The notes under the pieces are model-generated. The model saw nothing but the letters and a program-made list of their open reading frames with translations. It did not search any database and was not told the DNA's origin. The translations under genes were made by a program, and so were the position numbers. Shown one piece after another: positions 10,656 through 20,913 of a DNA stretch of 64,000 nucleotides. This DNA comes from CADEFX01 sp963840425. GTDB taxonomy: Bacteria > Pseudomonadota > Alphaproteobacteria > Rhizobiales > Hyphomicrobiaceae. Positions within the stretch are counted from its first letter, which is position 1; each line of letters starts with the position of its first letter. The stretch is from positions 1 through 64,000 of the forward strand of contig CAWIYZ010000007.1 of the NCBI GenBank assembly GCA_963840425.1, in the 5' to 3' direction.

Positions 10656-11813
10656 ATGTCCCGCCGCGCCCCAATACCCTTCATCCTCGACAAGTCTCAG
10701 GCCAGACGGATTTGGCTGCGCGCGCAACGGCTCGACCAGTCCGCGCCGTTCGGGGATGGGCCGGACGCAACGCGTGCCGCGATCGAGCATCTGGGCTACG
10801 TGCAGATCGACACCATCAATGTGATCGAGCGCTGTCACCATCACATCCTCTTCACGCGCATTCCAGGATACCGGCGCGACCACCTGCGCCAGGCGCAGAG
10901 CGTCGACAAGTCGGTGTTCGAGTACTGGACCCATGCGCTGTCGTATGTGCCGACACGCGATCTGCACTTCTACATCAGGGCCATGAAGCATCACTGGCAC
11001 CGCCGCAGCGCGTGGTTCTCCGCGGTCAAACCGGGCGATTTGCGCAAGGTGCTGGGCCTCATACGCAAGAATGGCGGGCTCACCATCCGCGACATCGACG
11101 ACGACGTGCTGGTGGAGAAGGCCCATCTCTGGGCCAGCCGCAAGCCGTCCAAGCGGGCACTTCAGATGGCCTTCTTCCGGGGTGTCGTGACGATCAGCCA
11201 ACGCACCGGCATGCTGAAAACCTACGAGCTGACGAACCGTCATTTCGGGTGGGACAGGCCGCCGAAGGCCGCCTCGGAGTGGGAGATCGTGAGCTATCTC
11301 CTCGATCGTGCCTTGCGATCACAGGGCGTCGTGAGCCTCAACTCTGCCTGCCATCTGGATGCCCCGCGCAAGCCCGCCATGCGAAAGCTGATCGAGGCGA
11401 GAGTGCGCCGCAAAGAATTGCTGCCGGTTGCGCTCGAAGGGGCCGGAAAGCTGGAGCACTGGGCGCAGCCGGAGGCGCTGGATGCGGCTTTTGATCCTGC
11501 AGAAGATCTGATCCACGTTCTGTCCCCCTTCGATCCGCTCGTCCTTCAGCGCAAGCGGCTGCAACTCTTCTTCGACTACGAGCATCGCTTCGAGGCTTAT
11601 GTTCCCAAGGAGAAGCGGGTGTTCGGCTACTTTGCACTGCCTGTGCTTGCCGGAGACGAGATTGTCGCCGCCATCGATCTCAAGGCCGACCGAGAGCAGG
11701 GAAAACTACTCGTGCAGCAATGGACCTGGGTCGGCAAAGGCCGGCACCGGTCGCACAAGAAGAGGATCGAGGAGGCACTGCACGATTTCGAGCGCTTTCA
11801 GCTCGCGCGCTGA
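10656..11813 (+). CDS. Winged-helix DNA glycosylase of the YcaQ/AlkX crosslink-repair family
   Basis: About 385 residues. The N-terminal winged-helix region contains GYVQIDTINVIERCHHHILF; the Q-I-D triplet (Gln50, Asp52) is the QxD catalytic motif of YcaQ/AZL glycosylases, which unhook interstrand crosslinks. A second winged-helix segment lies mid-protein and a beta-barrel-like C-terminus (FFDYEHRFEAYVPKEKR) follows. The ATG at 10656 is chosen because homologous sequence begins there, but no clear ribosome-binding site precedes it. It ends at a strong terminator shared with terC. Confidence 0.8.
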   Translation: MSRRAPIPFILDKSQARRIWLRAQRLDQSAPFGDGPDATRAAIEHLGYVQIDTINVIERCHHHILFTRIPGYRRDHLRQAQSVDKSVFEYWTHALSYVPTRDLHFYIRAMKHHWHRRSAWFSAVKPGDLRKVLGLIRKNGGLTIRDIDDDVLVEKAHLWASRKPSKRALQMAFFRGVVTISQRTGMLKTYELTNRHFGWDRPPKAASEWEIVSYLLDRALRSQGVVSLNSACHLDAPRKPAMRKLIEARVRRKELLPVALEGAGKLEHWAQPEALDAAFDPAEDLIHVLSPFDPLVLQRKRLQLFFDYEHRFEAYVPKEKRVFGYFALPVLAGDEIVAAIDLKADREQGKLLVQQWTWVGKGRHRSHKKRIEEALHDFERFQLAR

Positions 11814-11847
11814 AGGCGGCACAGCAACGGCAGCAAAGACGCATTTC

Positions 11848-11877
11848 GACCCCGCGCGCTCGCAAGCGCGCGGGGTC
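11848..11877. terminator. Bidirectional terminator between ycaQ-like gene and terC
   Basis: GACCCCGCGCGCT and its exact complement form a 13-bp stem with loop CGCA. On the plus strand GTTGTT follows. It sits between two convergent genes. Confidence 0.8.
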
Positions 11878-11884
11878 GTTGTTC

Positions 11885-12688
11885 TCAGCGCTCGTCGGCG
11901 TGCACGTGCGTTGCGTGCTCGCCGGTGTTTTTGCCCGCCCTGCGCACAATGAGCTTGCCGACGCCGACCACGATCAGCGCGCCGATCACCTCGAAGATGC
12001 GGGCCACGAACTTGGTGGAGATACCCAGCATCTGCGCCAGGCTGTCGATGGCCGGAGCCAGCGCCGGCTCGGTGGCCAGCAGCTCTCCGGCAACCCAGCC
12101 CAGCAGCGCCGCGCCGGCCCACACCAAGATCGGGTAACGGGTCAGCAGGTTGGTGATCAACGTCGCGCCGCCGATCACCAACGGAATGCTGATGATGAGG
12201 CCGAAGATGATGAGATTGATATCGCCGCCGGCGGCTGCCGCGATGGCCAGCACGTTGTCGAGACTCATGACGATATCGGCAATGGCGACGATTTTCACCG
12301 CCTCCCAAATGCTGCCGCCGCTACGAACGCTGTCCTCGCTGGCCTCCTCCTGCGTCACCAGCTTGACCGCGATCCAGAACAGCAGCAGGCCGCCGATCAG
12401 CTTCAGGTAATGGATGCCGAGGAGCTGATTGACGAGGACCGTGAAGATGATGCGCAGCACCACTGCGGCGCCCGCACCAAGCAAAATGCCGATCATGCGC
12501 TGCCGCGGCGGCAACGAGCGGCACGCGAGCGCGATGACGACGGCGTTGTCGCCGGACAGGATGATGTTGATGCCGATGATCTTGGCAATCGACACGGCGG
12601 TGGCGCCATGGCTGCCGAACATCGCGTAGATGGTATCGAAAATCTGGTCGCTCAATGCGGCAGCGACGGCGAACGCCTGCAAGTCCAC
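11885..12688 (-). CDS. TerC family integral membrane protein
   Basis: 267 residues with about seven to eight membrane helices. The two conserved acidic motifs are present: ILSGDNAVVIALA (Asp47, Asn48) and IVMSLDNVLAIA near the middle. TerC proteins are linked to tellurite resistance and to manganese or calcium export that supplies metal to exported enzymes; which applies here is not visible. The ATG at 12688 follows GGAGGAG. No ter operon genes are nearby, and the short charged tail (GEHATHVHADER) is His-rich. Confidence 0.85.
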   Translation of the reverse strand: MDLQAFAVAAALSDQIFDTIYAMFGSHGATAVSIAKIIGINIILSGDNAVVIALACRSLPPRQRMIGILLGAGAAVVLRIIFTVLVNQLLGIHYLKLIGGLLLFWIAVKLVTQEEASEDSVRSGGSIWEAVKIVAIADIVMSLDNVLAIAAAAGGDINLIIFGLIISIPLVIGGATLITNLLTRYPILVWAGAALLGWVAGELLATEPALAPAIDSLAQMLGISTKFVARIFEVIGALIVVGVGKLIVRRAGKNTGEHATHVHADER

Positions 12689-13166
12689 GTTTCTCCTCCG
12701 GTTGGATTATCGTTTGTCTCGCCCGGTGAGCGCGCCCCACCTCGGCGGGCCTTCCCCTTTGTCCGTGTCGAGCGTTTCGCCGATGCGGCAATGCTTGCAG
12801 GACACTTTGCGCAGGCTGCCGCGTTTTTCAATGCGAAAGCGACATGGGTTCCAAAATCAGCTGCGAACGGACCTCGTGCCGGCGGGGCCGGTTCCGCGAA
12901 TAGCCGATTGAGCTGATTTTGGACGGACGTGGACGGCTGGTTGGACGATGTTGGACGCTGTGCTGTCTAGGGGTTGGCCGAGCGTTGTTTGATGTTGCCG
13001 GCCGGCTGTGTGCGCCCGGTAGCCCGATCATTCCCGCTCGAGGGGCGGCGTGCCGTGGCATTTGGTATGCCACACGTCCTCTTCGAGGTTGGCAATCCTC
13101 CTGGCTCTGCAGCAAGCGGTCCGACTACCATAAGGCCGCACGCTTCTACCTTGGGGAGAGACGACC
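12689..13166. other. 478-bp non-coding gap between terC and the NHL gene
   Basis: This gap holds the upstream regions of two divergent genes, the palindrome at 12850-12923, and a stretch around 12921-12960 with GGACG repeated several times (TTGGACG at least three times). No convincing gene or RNA was recognised. Confidence 0.6.
12850..12923. repeat. 74-bp palindrome with AT-rich ends, unrelated to the A/B family
   Basis: TCCAAAATCAGCT and AGCTGATTTTGGA are perfect 13-bp arms around a GC-rich centre containing CCGGCGGGGCCGG. Its size resembles the A/B palindromes but the sequence differs, and it is a single copy in this window. Confidence 0.65.
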
Positions 13167-14135
13167 ATGGCTGTGATCCTCGGCGAGGGCGAGTTCACCT
13201 ACGAGGCGACCGAGAATTGGGCCAAGCTGCCGGATGGCTGGGAGTTCGGCGATGCGGCCGCCATCGGCGTCGACCGCCAGGACCGCGTTTACGTCTTCAA
13301 CCGCGGCGAGCACCCGATGATCGTGTTCGACCGCGATGGCAACTTCATCAAATCGTGGGGCGAGGGCCTTTTCCATCGCCCGCATGGCATTCACATGGGG
13401 CCGGACGACTCCGTCTATTGCACCGACGATGGCGATCACACCGTGCGCAAGTGCACGCTCGACGGCAAGGTGCTGCTCGAGATCGGCATTCCCGGCAAGC
13501 CGGCGCCGTTCCTCAGCGGCGAGCCCGTTCCACCGCTGCACCCACACCGCGCTCTCGCCCAAGAACGAGATCTATGTCTCGGACGGCTACGGCAATGCGC
13601 GCATCCACAAATATTCGCCGGACGGCAAGCTCCTGTTCTCATGGGGGCAGCCCGGCTCGGGCGAAGGCGAGTTCAACATTCCGCACAACATCTGCTGCGA
13701 CGCCGACGGCTGGATCTACGTCGCCGACCGCGAGAACCATCGCGTGCAGGTGTTCGACGGCAACGGCAAGTACGAGACGCAGTGGGCCAACCTGCATCGC
13801 CCGTCCGGCCTCTACATGCCACGCCCGGCAAATGCCCGCTCTGCTACGTCGGCGAGATCGGCCCCTATCTGCCGGTCAACCGCGGCTGGCCCAACCTCGG
13901 TCCGCGCGTCAGCATTCTCGATCACAAGGGCAAGCTGCTCGGCCGTCTCGGCAGCCTGACGCCGCCGGGCACGCAGCCTGGGCAGTTCCTCTCGCCGCAC
14001 GGACTTACCGTCGACTCGCGCGGCGATCTGTACGTCGGCGACGTGGCCTCTGCCTCCTGGCCGTCGCTGTTTCCCGGCAAGCCGATGCCGAAGCCTCTCC
14101 GCCGCATGCAGAAGCTGACGAAGGTGAAGGCTTAG
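13167..14135 (+). CDS. NHL/six-bladed propeller protein, peptidyl-hydroxyglycine lyase-like, two compensating frameshifts
   Basis: About 322 residues once two indels are corrected: one extra C in the run at 13524-13526 and one missing base near 13820. Repeated blades of the form D-x-x-x-x-Y-V-x-D/N-R-x-N/E-H-R are seen (VYVFNRGEHPMIVFDRDG, IYVSDGYGNARIHKYSPDG, IYVADRENHRVQVFDGNG, LYVGDVASASWPSLFPGK), as in NHL proteins annotated as peptidyl-alpha-hydroxyglycine alpha-amidating lyase-like. It has no signal peptide. The start at 13167 follows GGGGAGAG. The substrate is unknown; it may be a lactonase-like or scaffold propeller. Confidence 0.75.
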   Translation: MAVILGEGEFTYEATENWAKLPDGWEFGDAAAIGVDRQDRVYVFNRGEHPMIVFDRDGNFIKSWGEGLFHRPHGIHMGPDDSVYCTDDGDHTVRKCTLDGKVLLEIGIPGKPAPFLSGEPVPPLHPHRALAQERDLCLGRLRQCAHPQIFAGRQAPVLMGAARLGRRRVQHSAQHLLRRRRLDLRRRPREPSRAGVRRQRQVRDAVGQPASPVRPLHATPGKCPLCYVGEIGPYLPVNRGWPNLGPRVSILDHKGKLLGRLGSLTPPGTQPGQFLSPHGLTVDSRGDLYVGDVASASWPSLFPGKPMPKPLRRMQKLTKVKA

Positions 14136-14397
14136 GTATTCATCGGCCGTGCCTCTAGATATTCCAACCTTACATTCTTGCGTCCCCGGACCGTGCATCG
14201 TTGTGATCGGGCGGTTCGGAAGAATGTCCGTGCATTCGGCTGAGTTCTCGGCGCCGCCCGAACCTTAGTGACCGGGTGGCTGGCGGCTCCTATGATTGAG
14301 CCCACGGACCGGGTCCGCACAGGTTACGATACCGCACGGCTGCCGTAAGGACAGCTGAAGCGCGTGTGTTCGCGCGCTCGGTCGGAGACGCGGGTCG

Positions 14398-15925
14398 ATG
14401 AATACTGCCTCCACGCAGATTACATTGGTCCCGATCTCGTCCGCTCGGCGCTGGCTCGTCTTGCTGAGCGGCATGCTGACGGCAATGCTCTACTTCACGA
14501 CCATTATGGTCGTGACCTCCATCATGCCCCAGATCCAAGGTGCCATGGCCGCCACTGCGGACGAGGTATCGTGGGTTGTCACATTCAATCTTTTGGCCAC
14601 AGCCATCGCGACCCCGATGACGGGATGGCTCGTCACCCGCTTCGGCCGTAAGCGCACAATGTGCACGTGCATCGCTGGGTTTGGTGTCTCGACGCTTATG
14701 TGTGGGTTGTCGCAGTCGCTCGAGGAACTGATTTTCTGGCGCATCCTGCAAGGGGCATTCGGCGCCCCGACGCTGCCGCTTAATCAGACAGTGATATTGG
14801 ACATCTATCCGAAAGAAAGGCTGCGCTTCGCCATGGGTGCCACCGCCATGGGAAGTGTGGTCGGGCCAGTGATCGGTCCAGCCATGGCGGGCTGGCTCGC
14901 CGAGACCTACAGCTGGCGTTTCGCCTTTTACATCCTGGTGCCAGTGTGCCTCGCGGCGCTCGCCGGCATGGCGGCAGCGCTCCCGGCCGACACCCCGAAG
15001 GATCGGGTGCGCCTCGACTGGATCGGATTCCTGTCGCTCTCCGTAAGCGTTGGCTCCTTGCAGTATGTGCTCTCGCGCGGGCAGCGGCTCGACTGGTTCG
15101 ACTCGGGCGAGATCGTCATATTCGCAATGCTAGCCGTGCTCGCATTTTGGATCTTCCTGGCCCACAGTCTGACCACCGACAATCCGTTCCTCGACCTGCG
15201 TCTGCTTCTCAACCGCAATCTGACTGTCGGCTACATTCTGCACTCCATCTTCGGCATGTTGGCCTTCACACCGATGGTGCTGCTGCCGACGCTGCTCCGC
15301 GAACACGCCAACTATCCGGACGCTCTCGTCGGCTGGATCGTCGGCAGCCGCGGTATTGGCGGCATCCTGGGCTTTTTCGCCGCGATGTGGCTCGAGAAGA
15401 TCGACCCGCGCGTTTCGATTGCGTCTGGCTTTGGCATGCTGTTCCTCTCGGGTCTTTGGCTGATGCGGTTCAACCTCGATGTGACGCCACTTCGAGATCA
15501 TGCTCAACGGCACGCTGCAGGGGTTCTCGGTCGGAATCGTCGTCTTGCCGCTGATGGTCGTGGCATTCGAGGGGCTCGACTATCACGCGCGTCCCGCGGC
15601 TACTGCTGTGTTCCATCTCCTGCGCAATGTCGCCTCGGGTCTCTTCATCTCATTGTCGGTCGCCGAGGTCGTGCGCTCGACAGGTGTCAATTACGCGCGT
15701 ATGGCCGAGATGATCAGTGGATACAACAAGGCACTGTTAATGCCTTCGGTTCTGGGAGCCTGGGACTACTCCTCGGTGCATGGCCTGATGCGACTGTCGA
15801 AAGAGGTGATGCGCCAATCGGTGATGCTTGGTTATCTCAATGCCTTCGGCTGGTTCACGCTGGTCGCCGCCCTGGCGCTGCCGTTGACCCTGTTGCTCAG
15901 GACACCGCGGGACGCACCTCTATAA
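14398..15925 (+). CDS. DHA2-type multidrug efflux MFS transporter, one frameshift
   Basis: About 508 residues and ~14 membrane helices after removing one extra base near 15486-15488 (NLDVT then HFEIMLNGTLQG). Motif A-like GWLVTRFGRKRTMC and motif C-like GSVVGPVIGPAMAG identify the drug:H+ antiporter-2 (EmrB/QacA) family. It is clearly paralogous to the intact pump at 51136-52659, which shows how the two frames join. No HlyD/EmrA membrane-fusion partner is adjacent, so it may act alone. Its substrate is unknown. Confidence 0.83.
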
Positions 15926-16045
15926 CGGTCTACCTGGAGCGATTGCCGGGCAGTTCTGCCGAGGTGGCCTGGATCACTATTCTGAAGCTGGGTATCCAGC
16001 CCCTGTTGCAGCGGACTGGACCCGTTCGCTCCCGCAGACCTGCCC

Positions 16046-17074
16046 TTATCCCCCTGCCTTCACCCTCCGCCGCACCTCCGGCAGCACCTCGCGGCCCAGA
16101 AGCTCGATGCCGGCCAGGATGTCGTCCTGCTTCATGCCGGGCCAGCTCACCCGCATGGTGAGGTGATTGATGCCGAGACGATGCTGCGCCATCAGCGCCT
16201 CGGTCACGTGCGCCGGCGAGCCGATGCCGAAACGATTGGCGGCAAGCTTCTTGAGCTGTGCCTCGGGCGCGTCGCTCTTGTTGAGGTTCACGCCGAGCAG
16301 CCCCCAGGACGTATAGGCCGCATACTTCTCCAGCACGAACGGCGCCGCGCGCCGCAGCGCCGTCTCTTCGTCCGGCGCACAGGCCACCTCGTACAGCCGC
16401 ACGATATGCTCGGCGGGCGGCAGGCCGGCGTCGGCGCGGGCCTTCTTGTAGATCTCCGAGTCCTTGACCGTCTCTTCCAATGTCGTGCTCGACACCGCGC
16501 ACCAGCCGTCTGCGATCTGGGCCGCGCGCTTGAGGCTCTCCTCCACCTGCGCGGCGATGAGAATGGGCGGGCGCGGCTTCTGCAGCGGCGGCGGGCCGAT
16601 GGTGGCGTTCTCGAACTGCCAGTAGCGCCCTTTGTGCGTGACGTTGGTCTCGCTCCACAGGCGGCGGATGATCTCGACGCCCTCTGCCATGCGGCTGACC
16701 CGCTGCTTGATGTTCACGCCGAAGGCCTGGAATTCCTCCGGCCGGTAGCCTAGTCCCACGCCCAGCATGAACTTGCCGCCGGAGATGACGTCGAGGAAGG
16801 CGCCGATCTCCGCCATCTCGACCGGATTGTGCAGCGGCAGCAGCACGATGTTGGTGCCGAGGTTCATGGTGCCCTCGGTCTCCGCCGCCAGCCGCTGCAT
16901 CATCGACATCAGCGGAAAGTAATGAAAACCGGGTGTGATGTGATGCTCGCCGCCCCACAGCGAGTTGAAGCCGAGCTTGCGGATGAGGCGCACCTGCTCC
17001 AGCGTTTCCGCCCAGCAGCGCGCCGGGTCGCGGTCGTAGGGATGCTGGCTGTTGAGATAGATGCCGAGTTTCAT
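16046..17074 (-). CDS. LLM-class flavin/F420-dependent oxidoreductase
   Basis: 342 residues from the ATG at 17074 (MKLGIYLNSQHPYDRDPARC); a GTG 28 codons earlier gives an extension that does not look like the family. The TIM-barrel signature is present: a strand with LGFNSLWGGEHH, LGTNIVLLPLHNPVEMAE, ISGGKFMLGVGLGYRPEEFQAFG and PRPPILIAAQVEES. The GVGLG loop and the WGGEHH segment are the cofactor-binding side. LLM proteins use FMN or F420; with an F420 operon in the same window F420 is favoured but not proved. It is convergent with the MFS gene, ~120 bp away. Confidence 0.82.
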   Translation of the reverse strand: MKLGIYLNSQHPYDRDPARCWAETLEQVRLIRKLGFNSLWGGEHHITPGFHYFPLMSMMQRLAAETEGTMNLGTNIVLLPLHNPVEMAEIGAFLDVISGGKFMLGVGLGYRPEEFQAFGVNIKQRVSRMAEGVEIIRRLWSETNVTHKGRYWQFENATIGPPPLQKPRPPILIAAQVEESLKRAAQIADGWCAVSSTTLEETVKDSEIYKKARADAGLPPAEHIVRLYEVACAPDEETALRRAAPFVLEKYAAYTSWGLLGVNLNKSDAPEAQLKKLAANRFGIGSPAHVTEALMAQHRLGINHLTMRVSWPGMKQDDILAGIELLGREVLPEVRRRVKAGG

Positions 17075-17312
17075 GGGGCGTTGGGTCTCCGCGACATATG
17101 GTTGAGATGATGGGACGAGCGCCGGCGCAATCGTACCGTCATCGCCCGGCTTGTTCACGCAGAATGTGACCTGCCGGTTGGCGCAGCCGCGAAGGTGGCC
17201 TTGGCGGCGCCAATACAGGCGCCTTCACGCGCCGCGCGTCAGTGCTTCACCGTTCCCACACGCAGACGTAGGGGCGTTGCAAGGTTGATGGGTGGGTTTG
17301 ACCACCCGACCG

Positions 17313-18894
17313 TCACTTCAGCGCTCGGCTCAGCACGCCGGGCATCAATGTTTTTTCGTGCGGCAGGCCGCCATCATCGATATCGAAATCCGGGTCGAAA
17401 ACCGTGCGACCTTGGGCGCCTAGAAACGCGGGCTGGGCCTTGATCCATTCGCTGGGGGCCTGCTCTCTCGCATAGCGCAGCAGGCGGGCTTCCAGATCAT
17501 TGACGATATCCGGGTGCTGGTCCGCTACATTGTTTTTCTCGCCCGGGTCCCTGGCGAGGTTGAACAGCTCCACCTTGCCGGGAAGCAACGCCATCTTGAT
17601 GAGCTTCCAGTCACCTTTGCGGATGGCGCCGCGGAAGGCTTCGACGTTGATCAGGATGTCCTCGTGCGGCGACGGCTGACCTGCCGAGAGGGTCGGCCAG
17701 ATGTCCTTGCCGTCGAACGGACGCTCGCTGCTGCCGCTGGCGCCGGCCAACGCCAGCAACGTCGGCATCAGATCGACCATGTGCAGCGGCTCGTTGATGA
17801 CGGCCGGTTTGAGCTTTCCAGGCCAGTTGACGATTGTCGGAACGCGCACTCCGCCCTCGTGCAGCGAACCTTTGCCGCCGCGGAAGTTGCCGTTTGAGGC
17901 TGGTGGTTTTGCGCCGGCTGCAATCCCCTCCGCCTTGCGCTCTGCCTCGGATCGCGCACCGGTCGCGAAAAGCGCGCTGGTCGCGCCGCCGTTGTCACTC
18001 GAGAACACGATCAGGGTGTTATCGCGCATGTTCCTCGTTTCGAGCGCGGCAAGGATACGGCCGACCTGTTCATCGAGCGCAGTGATCATCGCGGCGTAGG
18101 TACGGCGCTTCTCGTCAGCGACAGCCTTGTAGCGGTCGATGTAGGCCTGCGGCGCCTGATAGGGAGCATGAGGCGCCAGCGAGGCTACATAGAGAAAGAG
18201 CGGTTTGGTGCCATCGTGGCCGTCGATGAGCCGAACGGCCTCGTCACCGATAAGGGTGGTGAAGTAGCCATCCTCCTTGAGGAACTGGCCGTTGCGCTGC
18301 CAGTCGATCAGCCCACCGCGCTCCTTGCTGAAGTAGTCCACCTCGCCGACGAGGTTGCCGTAGAAGTGGTCGAAGCCGCGGTTCTGCGGCCAGTACTTCT
18401 CGTCCGCGTGCCCGAGGTGCCACTTGCCGACCATCGCGGTTCGATAGCCGGCTTCCTTGAGAGCCTGCGGCAGCGTGCGCTCCTCGGTCGGGAGACCGAA
18501 GGAATGACTGGGAAAGATCACCGCAGTTTGCAGGCCATGCCGCATAGGGTACCGGCCGGTCATCAGGGCCGCACGCGCCGGCGTGCAGAGCGGGCATCCC
18601 GTAGAACGATTCCGCACGCACGCCGCTTGCGGCGAGCGCATCGATGTTGGGTGTCTTGATGTTGCTGCCGCGGTAGCCGAGGTCGGCATTGCCGAGGTCA
18701 TCGGCCAGGATGACAACGATATTGGGTTGTCGTGTCGATTGACCCGCCGTCTGGGCGTTGACGGCGGGAGCGAAGCCCACTGTTCCTGATGCCAGCGCCG
18801 CGGCCAAACCTGCACCCGTTCGAAGCAGGCTCCTGCGGTCCAAGCTTTCCTCGTCCGCCTGGTTGTTCCCTGCGTCTCCTGCGTGCGTGCTCAT
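17313..18894 (-). CDS. TAT-exported arylsulfatase-type sulfatase, one frameshift
   Basis: About 526 residues after correction. The N-terminus has a twin-arginine signal (LDRRSLLRTGAGLAAALASG, Arg20-Arg21) ending near AVNAQ. The mature enzyme begins PNIVVILADDLG with metal ligands Asp65 and Asp66. The CTPAR motif at 103-107 supplies the Cys that a maturase converts to formylglycine. Later come GKWHLG, APHAPYQAP and IVFSSDNGG, all sulfatase landmarks. One extra G in the run at 18592-18594 (plus strand) breaks the frame just before CTPAR. The ATG at 18894 follows GGGAG. The substrate is unknown, and no formylglycine-generating enzyme gene is in the window. Confidence 0.88.
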
Positions 18895-19287
18895 TGCTTG
18901 CTCCCGAGGTCCATTCACAGGCCTGCCGAGCGATGGCTCCGCGGCAAATCCATCGTGCGTGACAACTGCGGGGCTCTGAAATCAGGGGAAACCCCCAAGC
19001 TGGCGGTCGAAAACCAAGGTTGGGGCGGCTCGGGTGATAGGCATCTGATCCCGGCTGTCGACGTCCGCTCGTGGCGAGGCGGACATCGGAATCTGCATGG
19101 CGAGAGCAGGTGATATTCGGCGTCGCGCAGTCCACACGCAGCAAACTTTACCACGCATTCCACTATCGCCTTGATCCGGCAGAGTCAGATTTGCCCCATT
19201 GTCTGTTTTCGTTGACAAGAGGGAAACTACTCCGTCCAATCAATGGAAGATCCTTGGACGGACACACTGCCCCATCACGGAGGAAAA
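18895..19287. other. 393-bp gap with a 20-bp fragment matching the tetR gene
   Basis: This is the promoter region of two divergent genes. TGATATTCGGCGTCGCGCAG at 19111-19130 is identical to 21125-21144 inside the tetR gene, encoding LRDAEYH on the minus strand in both places. It looks like a small remnant of a tetR-like gene. A possible TTGACA box is at ~19212. Confidence 0.5.
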
Positions 19288-20868
19288 ATGCGCCTTACTT
19301 CACTTTTTGCGGCCACAACGGTTGCGGTCGCATACGCCAGCACCGGCGTGGTTGCCCAAACGCCCAAGAAGGGCGGCACCTTGAACTACGGGGTGGTGGC
19401 CGAGCTGCCGACCAGCGACTGTCATGCGACGACGACATTCGCCACGCTGCATCCCGTCGCGCCGATGTACTCGACGCTCCTGAAGTTCCAGGGCCCGCAC
19501 GACAATAACAAGATCGTGGGCGACCTTGCTGAGAGCTACGAGGCTTCAGCGGATGCCTTGACCTACACGTTCAAGCTGCGCAGGGGCGTCAAGTTTCACG
19601 ACGGCTCCGATTTTACGGCGGCGGACATTAAGGCCACGTACGATCGCATCCGCAATCCACCAGAAGGCATCACGTCTGCACGCAAGGCGCTGCACTCGGC
19701 CATTCAAACGATCGAGACGCCGGATCCCTACACGGTGGTCTTCAAGCTCTCGCGCGTTGACATGTCGCTGCTGCTGCAGTTCGCATCGCCCTTCAACTGC
19801 GTCTATAGCGCCGCAGCGCTCGCCAAAGACGCTGACTATCCCGCGAAAACCGCCATGGGTACCGGTGCCTTCCAGTTTGTCGAGTACGTGAAGGGCTCGC
19901 ACTGGGCGGGCAAGCGTTTTGACGGCTATTACCTGAAAGACCGCCCCTATCTCGATGGATACAAGGCCTTCATCGTCAAAGGCACCGCCGTCGTGTCGGG
20001 GCTGCAGGGTGGTCAGTTCGACGCCGAGTTCCGCGGACGATCACCTGCGGAGCGTGACCAGCTCCTCAGTGCGATGGGCGACAAGATCGCGGTGGTCGAG
20101 GGGCCCTGGATCACCAACATCCAGCTTTACGTCAATTCGCAGAAGAAGCCCTTCGACGATATCCGCGTGCGGCAGGCCCTCACTCTCGCGATCGATCGGT
20201 GGGGCGGGGGCGAGAACCTCGGCAAGATATCCCTCATCAAGGGCGTCAACGGCACGTTCCGTCCCGGTGCATCCTGGTCACTCCCACGGGCTGAGCTCGA
20301 GAAGCTCCCGGGCTTTGGGCGTGACATCGAGAAGTCGCGGGCGGAAGCGCGGCGCCTGCTCGCTGAGGCCGGCGTGCCGAATCTGAAGATCAAGTTCCTC
20401 AACCGGCAGTTGGGCCAACCGTTCCAGCCGGCAGGCATCTATGCCGTCGATCAATGGAGGCGCGTCGGCATACAGGCTGAGCACACGGAGCTCGAGACGA
20501 AGGTCTACTTCGACGCGTTGTTCAAGGGCGACTTCGACGTTGCCGTGAACAACATTTCGGATTTCGCCGACGATCCATCGGCGCAGTTCAATACGCTCGT
20601 CAGCAGCAAGCTTTCCGCGGTCAGCTACTCACGGCATGAGGACACCAAGCTCGACGATCTCTTCCAGAAGCAGGCGGTGGAGATCGACCCGGCGAAGCGA
20701 ATGGCTCTCGTCAACGAGTTCGAGCGGCATGCGCTGACCCAGGCCTACTCGTTCCCTGTGCTTTGGTATCAGCGCATCGTGGCCAACAACAAGAAGGTCA
20801 AAGGCTGGGAATTGCAGCCCAGTCACTTTGCCGGTCAGACGCTAGTCGATGTCTGGCTAGACGAGTGA
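19288..20868 (+). CDS. ABC transporter substrate-binding protein, family 5 (peptide/nickel type)
   Basis: 526 residues with a signal peptide (MRLTSLFAATTVAVAYASTGVVAQ). Conserved SBP_bac_5 features are seen: GDLAESYEASADALTYTFKL, LRRGVKFHDGSDFTAADIK, and the VRQALTLAIDR segment in the middle. The ATG at 19288 follows GGAGGAAAA. No permease or ATPase genes adjoin it, so it must work with a transporter encoded elsewhere or act as an orphan sensor. The ligand could be a peptide, opine or glycoside. Confidence 0.87.
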   Translation: MRLTSLFAATTVAVAYASTGVVAQTPKKGGTLNYGVVAELPTSDCHATTTFATLHPVAPMYSTLLKFQGPHDNNKIVGDLAESYEASADALTYTFKLRRGVKFHDGSDFTAADIKATYDRIRNPPEGITSARKALHSAIQTIETPDPYTVVFKLSRVDMSLLLQFASPFNCVYSAAALAKDADYPAKTAMGTGAFQFVEYVKGSHWAGKRFDGYYLKDRPYLDGYKAFIVKGTAVVSGLQGGQFDAEFRGRSPAERDQLLSAMGDKIAVVEGPWITNIQLYVNSQKKPFDDIRVRQALTLAIDRWGGGENLGKISLIKGVNGTFRPGASWSLPRAELEKLPGFGRDIEKSRAEARRLLAEAGVPNLKIKFLNRQLGQPFQPAGIYAVDQWRRVGIQAEHTELETKVYFDALFKGDFDVAVNNISDFADDPSAQFNTLVSSKLSAVSYSRHEDTKLDDLFQKQAVEIDPAKRMALVNEFERHALTQAYSFPVLWYQRIVANNKKVKGWELQPSHFAGQTLVDVWLDE

Positions 20869-20874
20869 TCGGGG

Positions 20875-20911
20875 TTAGAGCCAATCCCGGTTCAGGCCGG
20901 AAGGGCTCTAA
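20875..20911. terminator. Hairpin between convergent SBP and tetR genes
   Basis: TTAGAGCC (20875-20882) and GGCTCTAA (20904-20911) form an 8-bp stem with an internal CCGG/CCGG pairing. It lies in the short gap between two convergent genes. Confidence 0.55.
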
Positions 20912-20913
20912 TC

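Noticed and set aside
12689..12800. Possible yybP-ykoY manganese riboswitch upstream of terC
   Set aside because: TerC genes often have one, and AAAGGGGAAGG plus CCGGGCGAGAC are suggestive. The GGGGAGUAG core is not intact and no outer stem could be paired by eye. A covariance-model search would decide.
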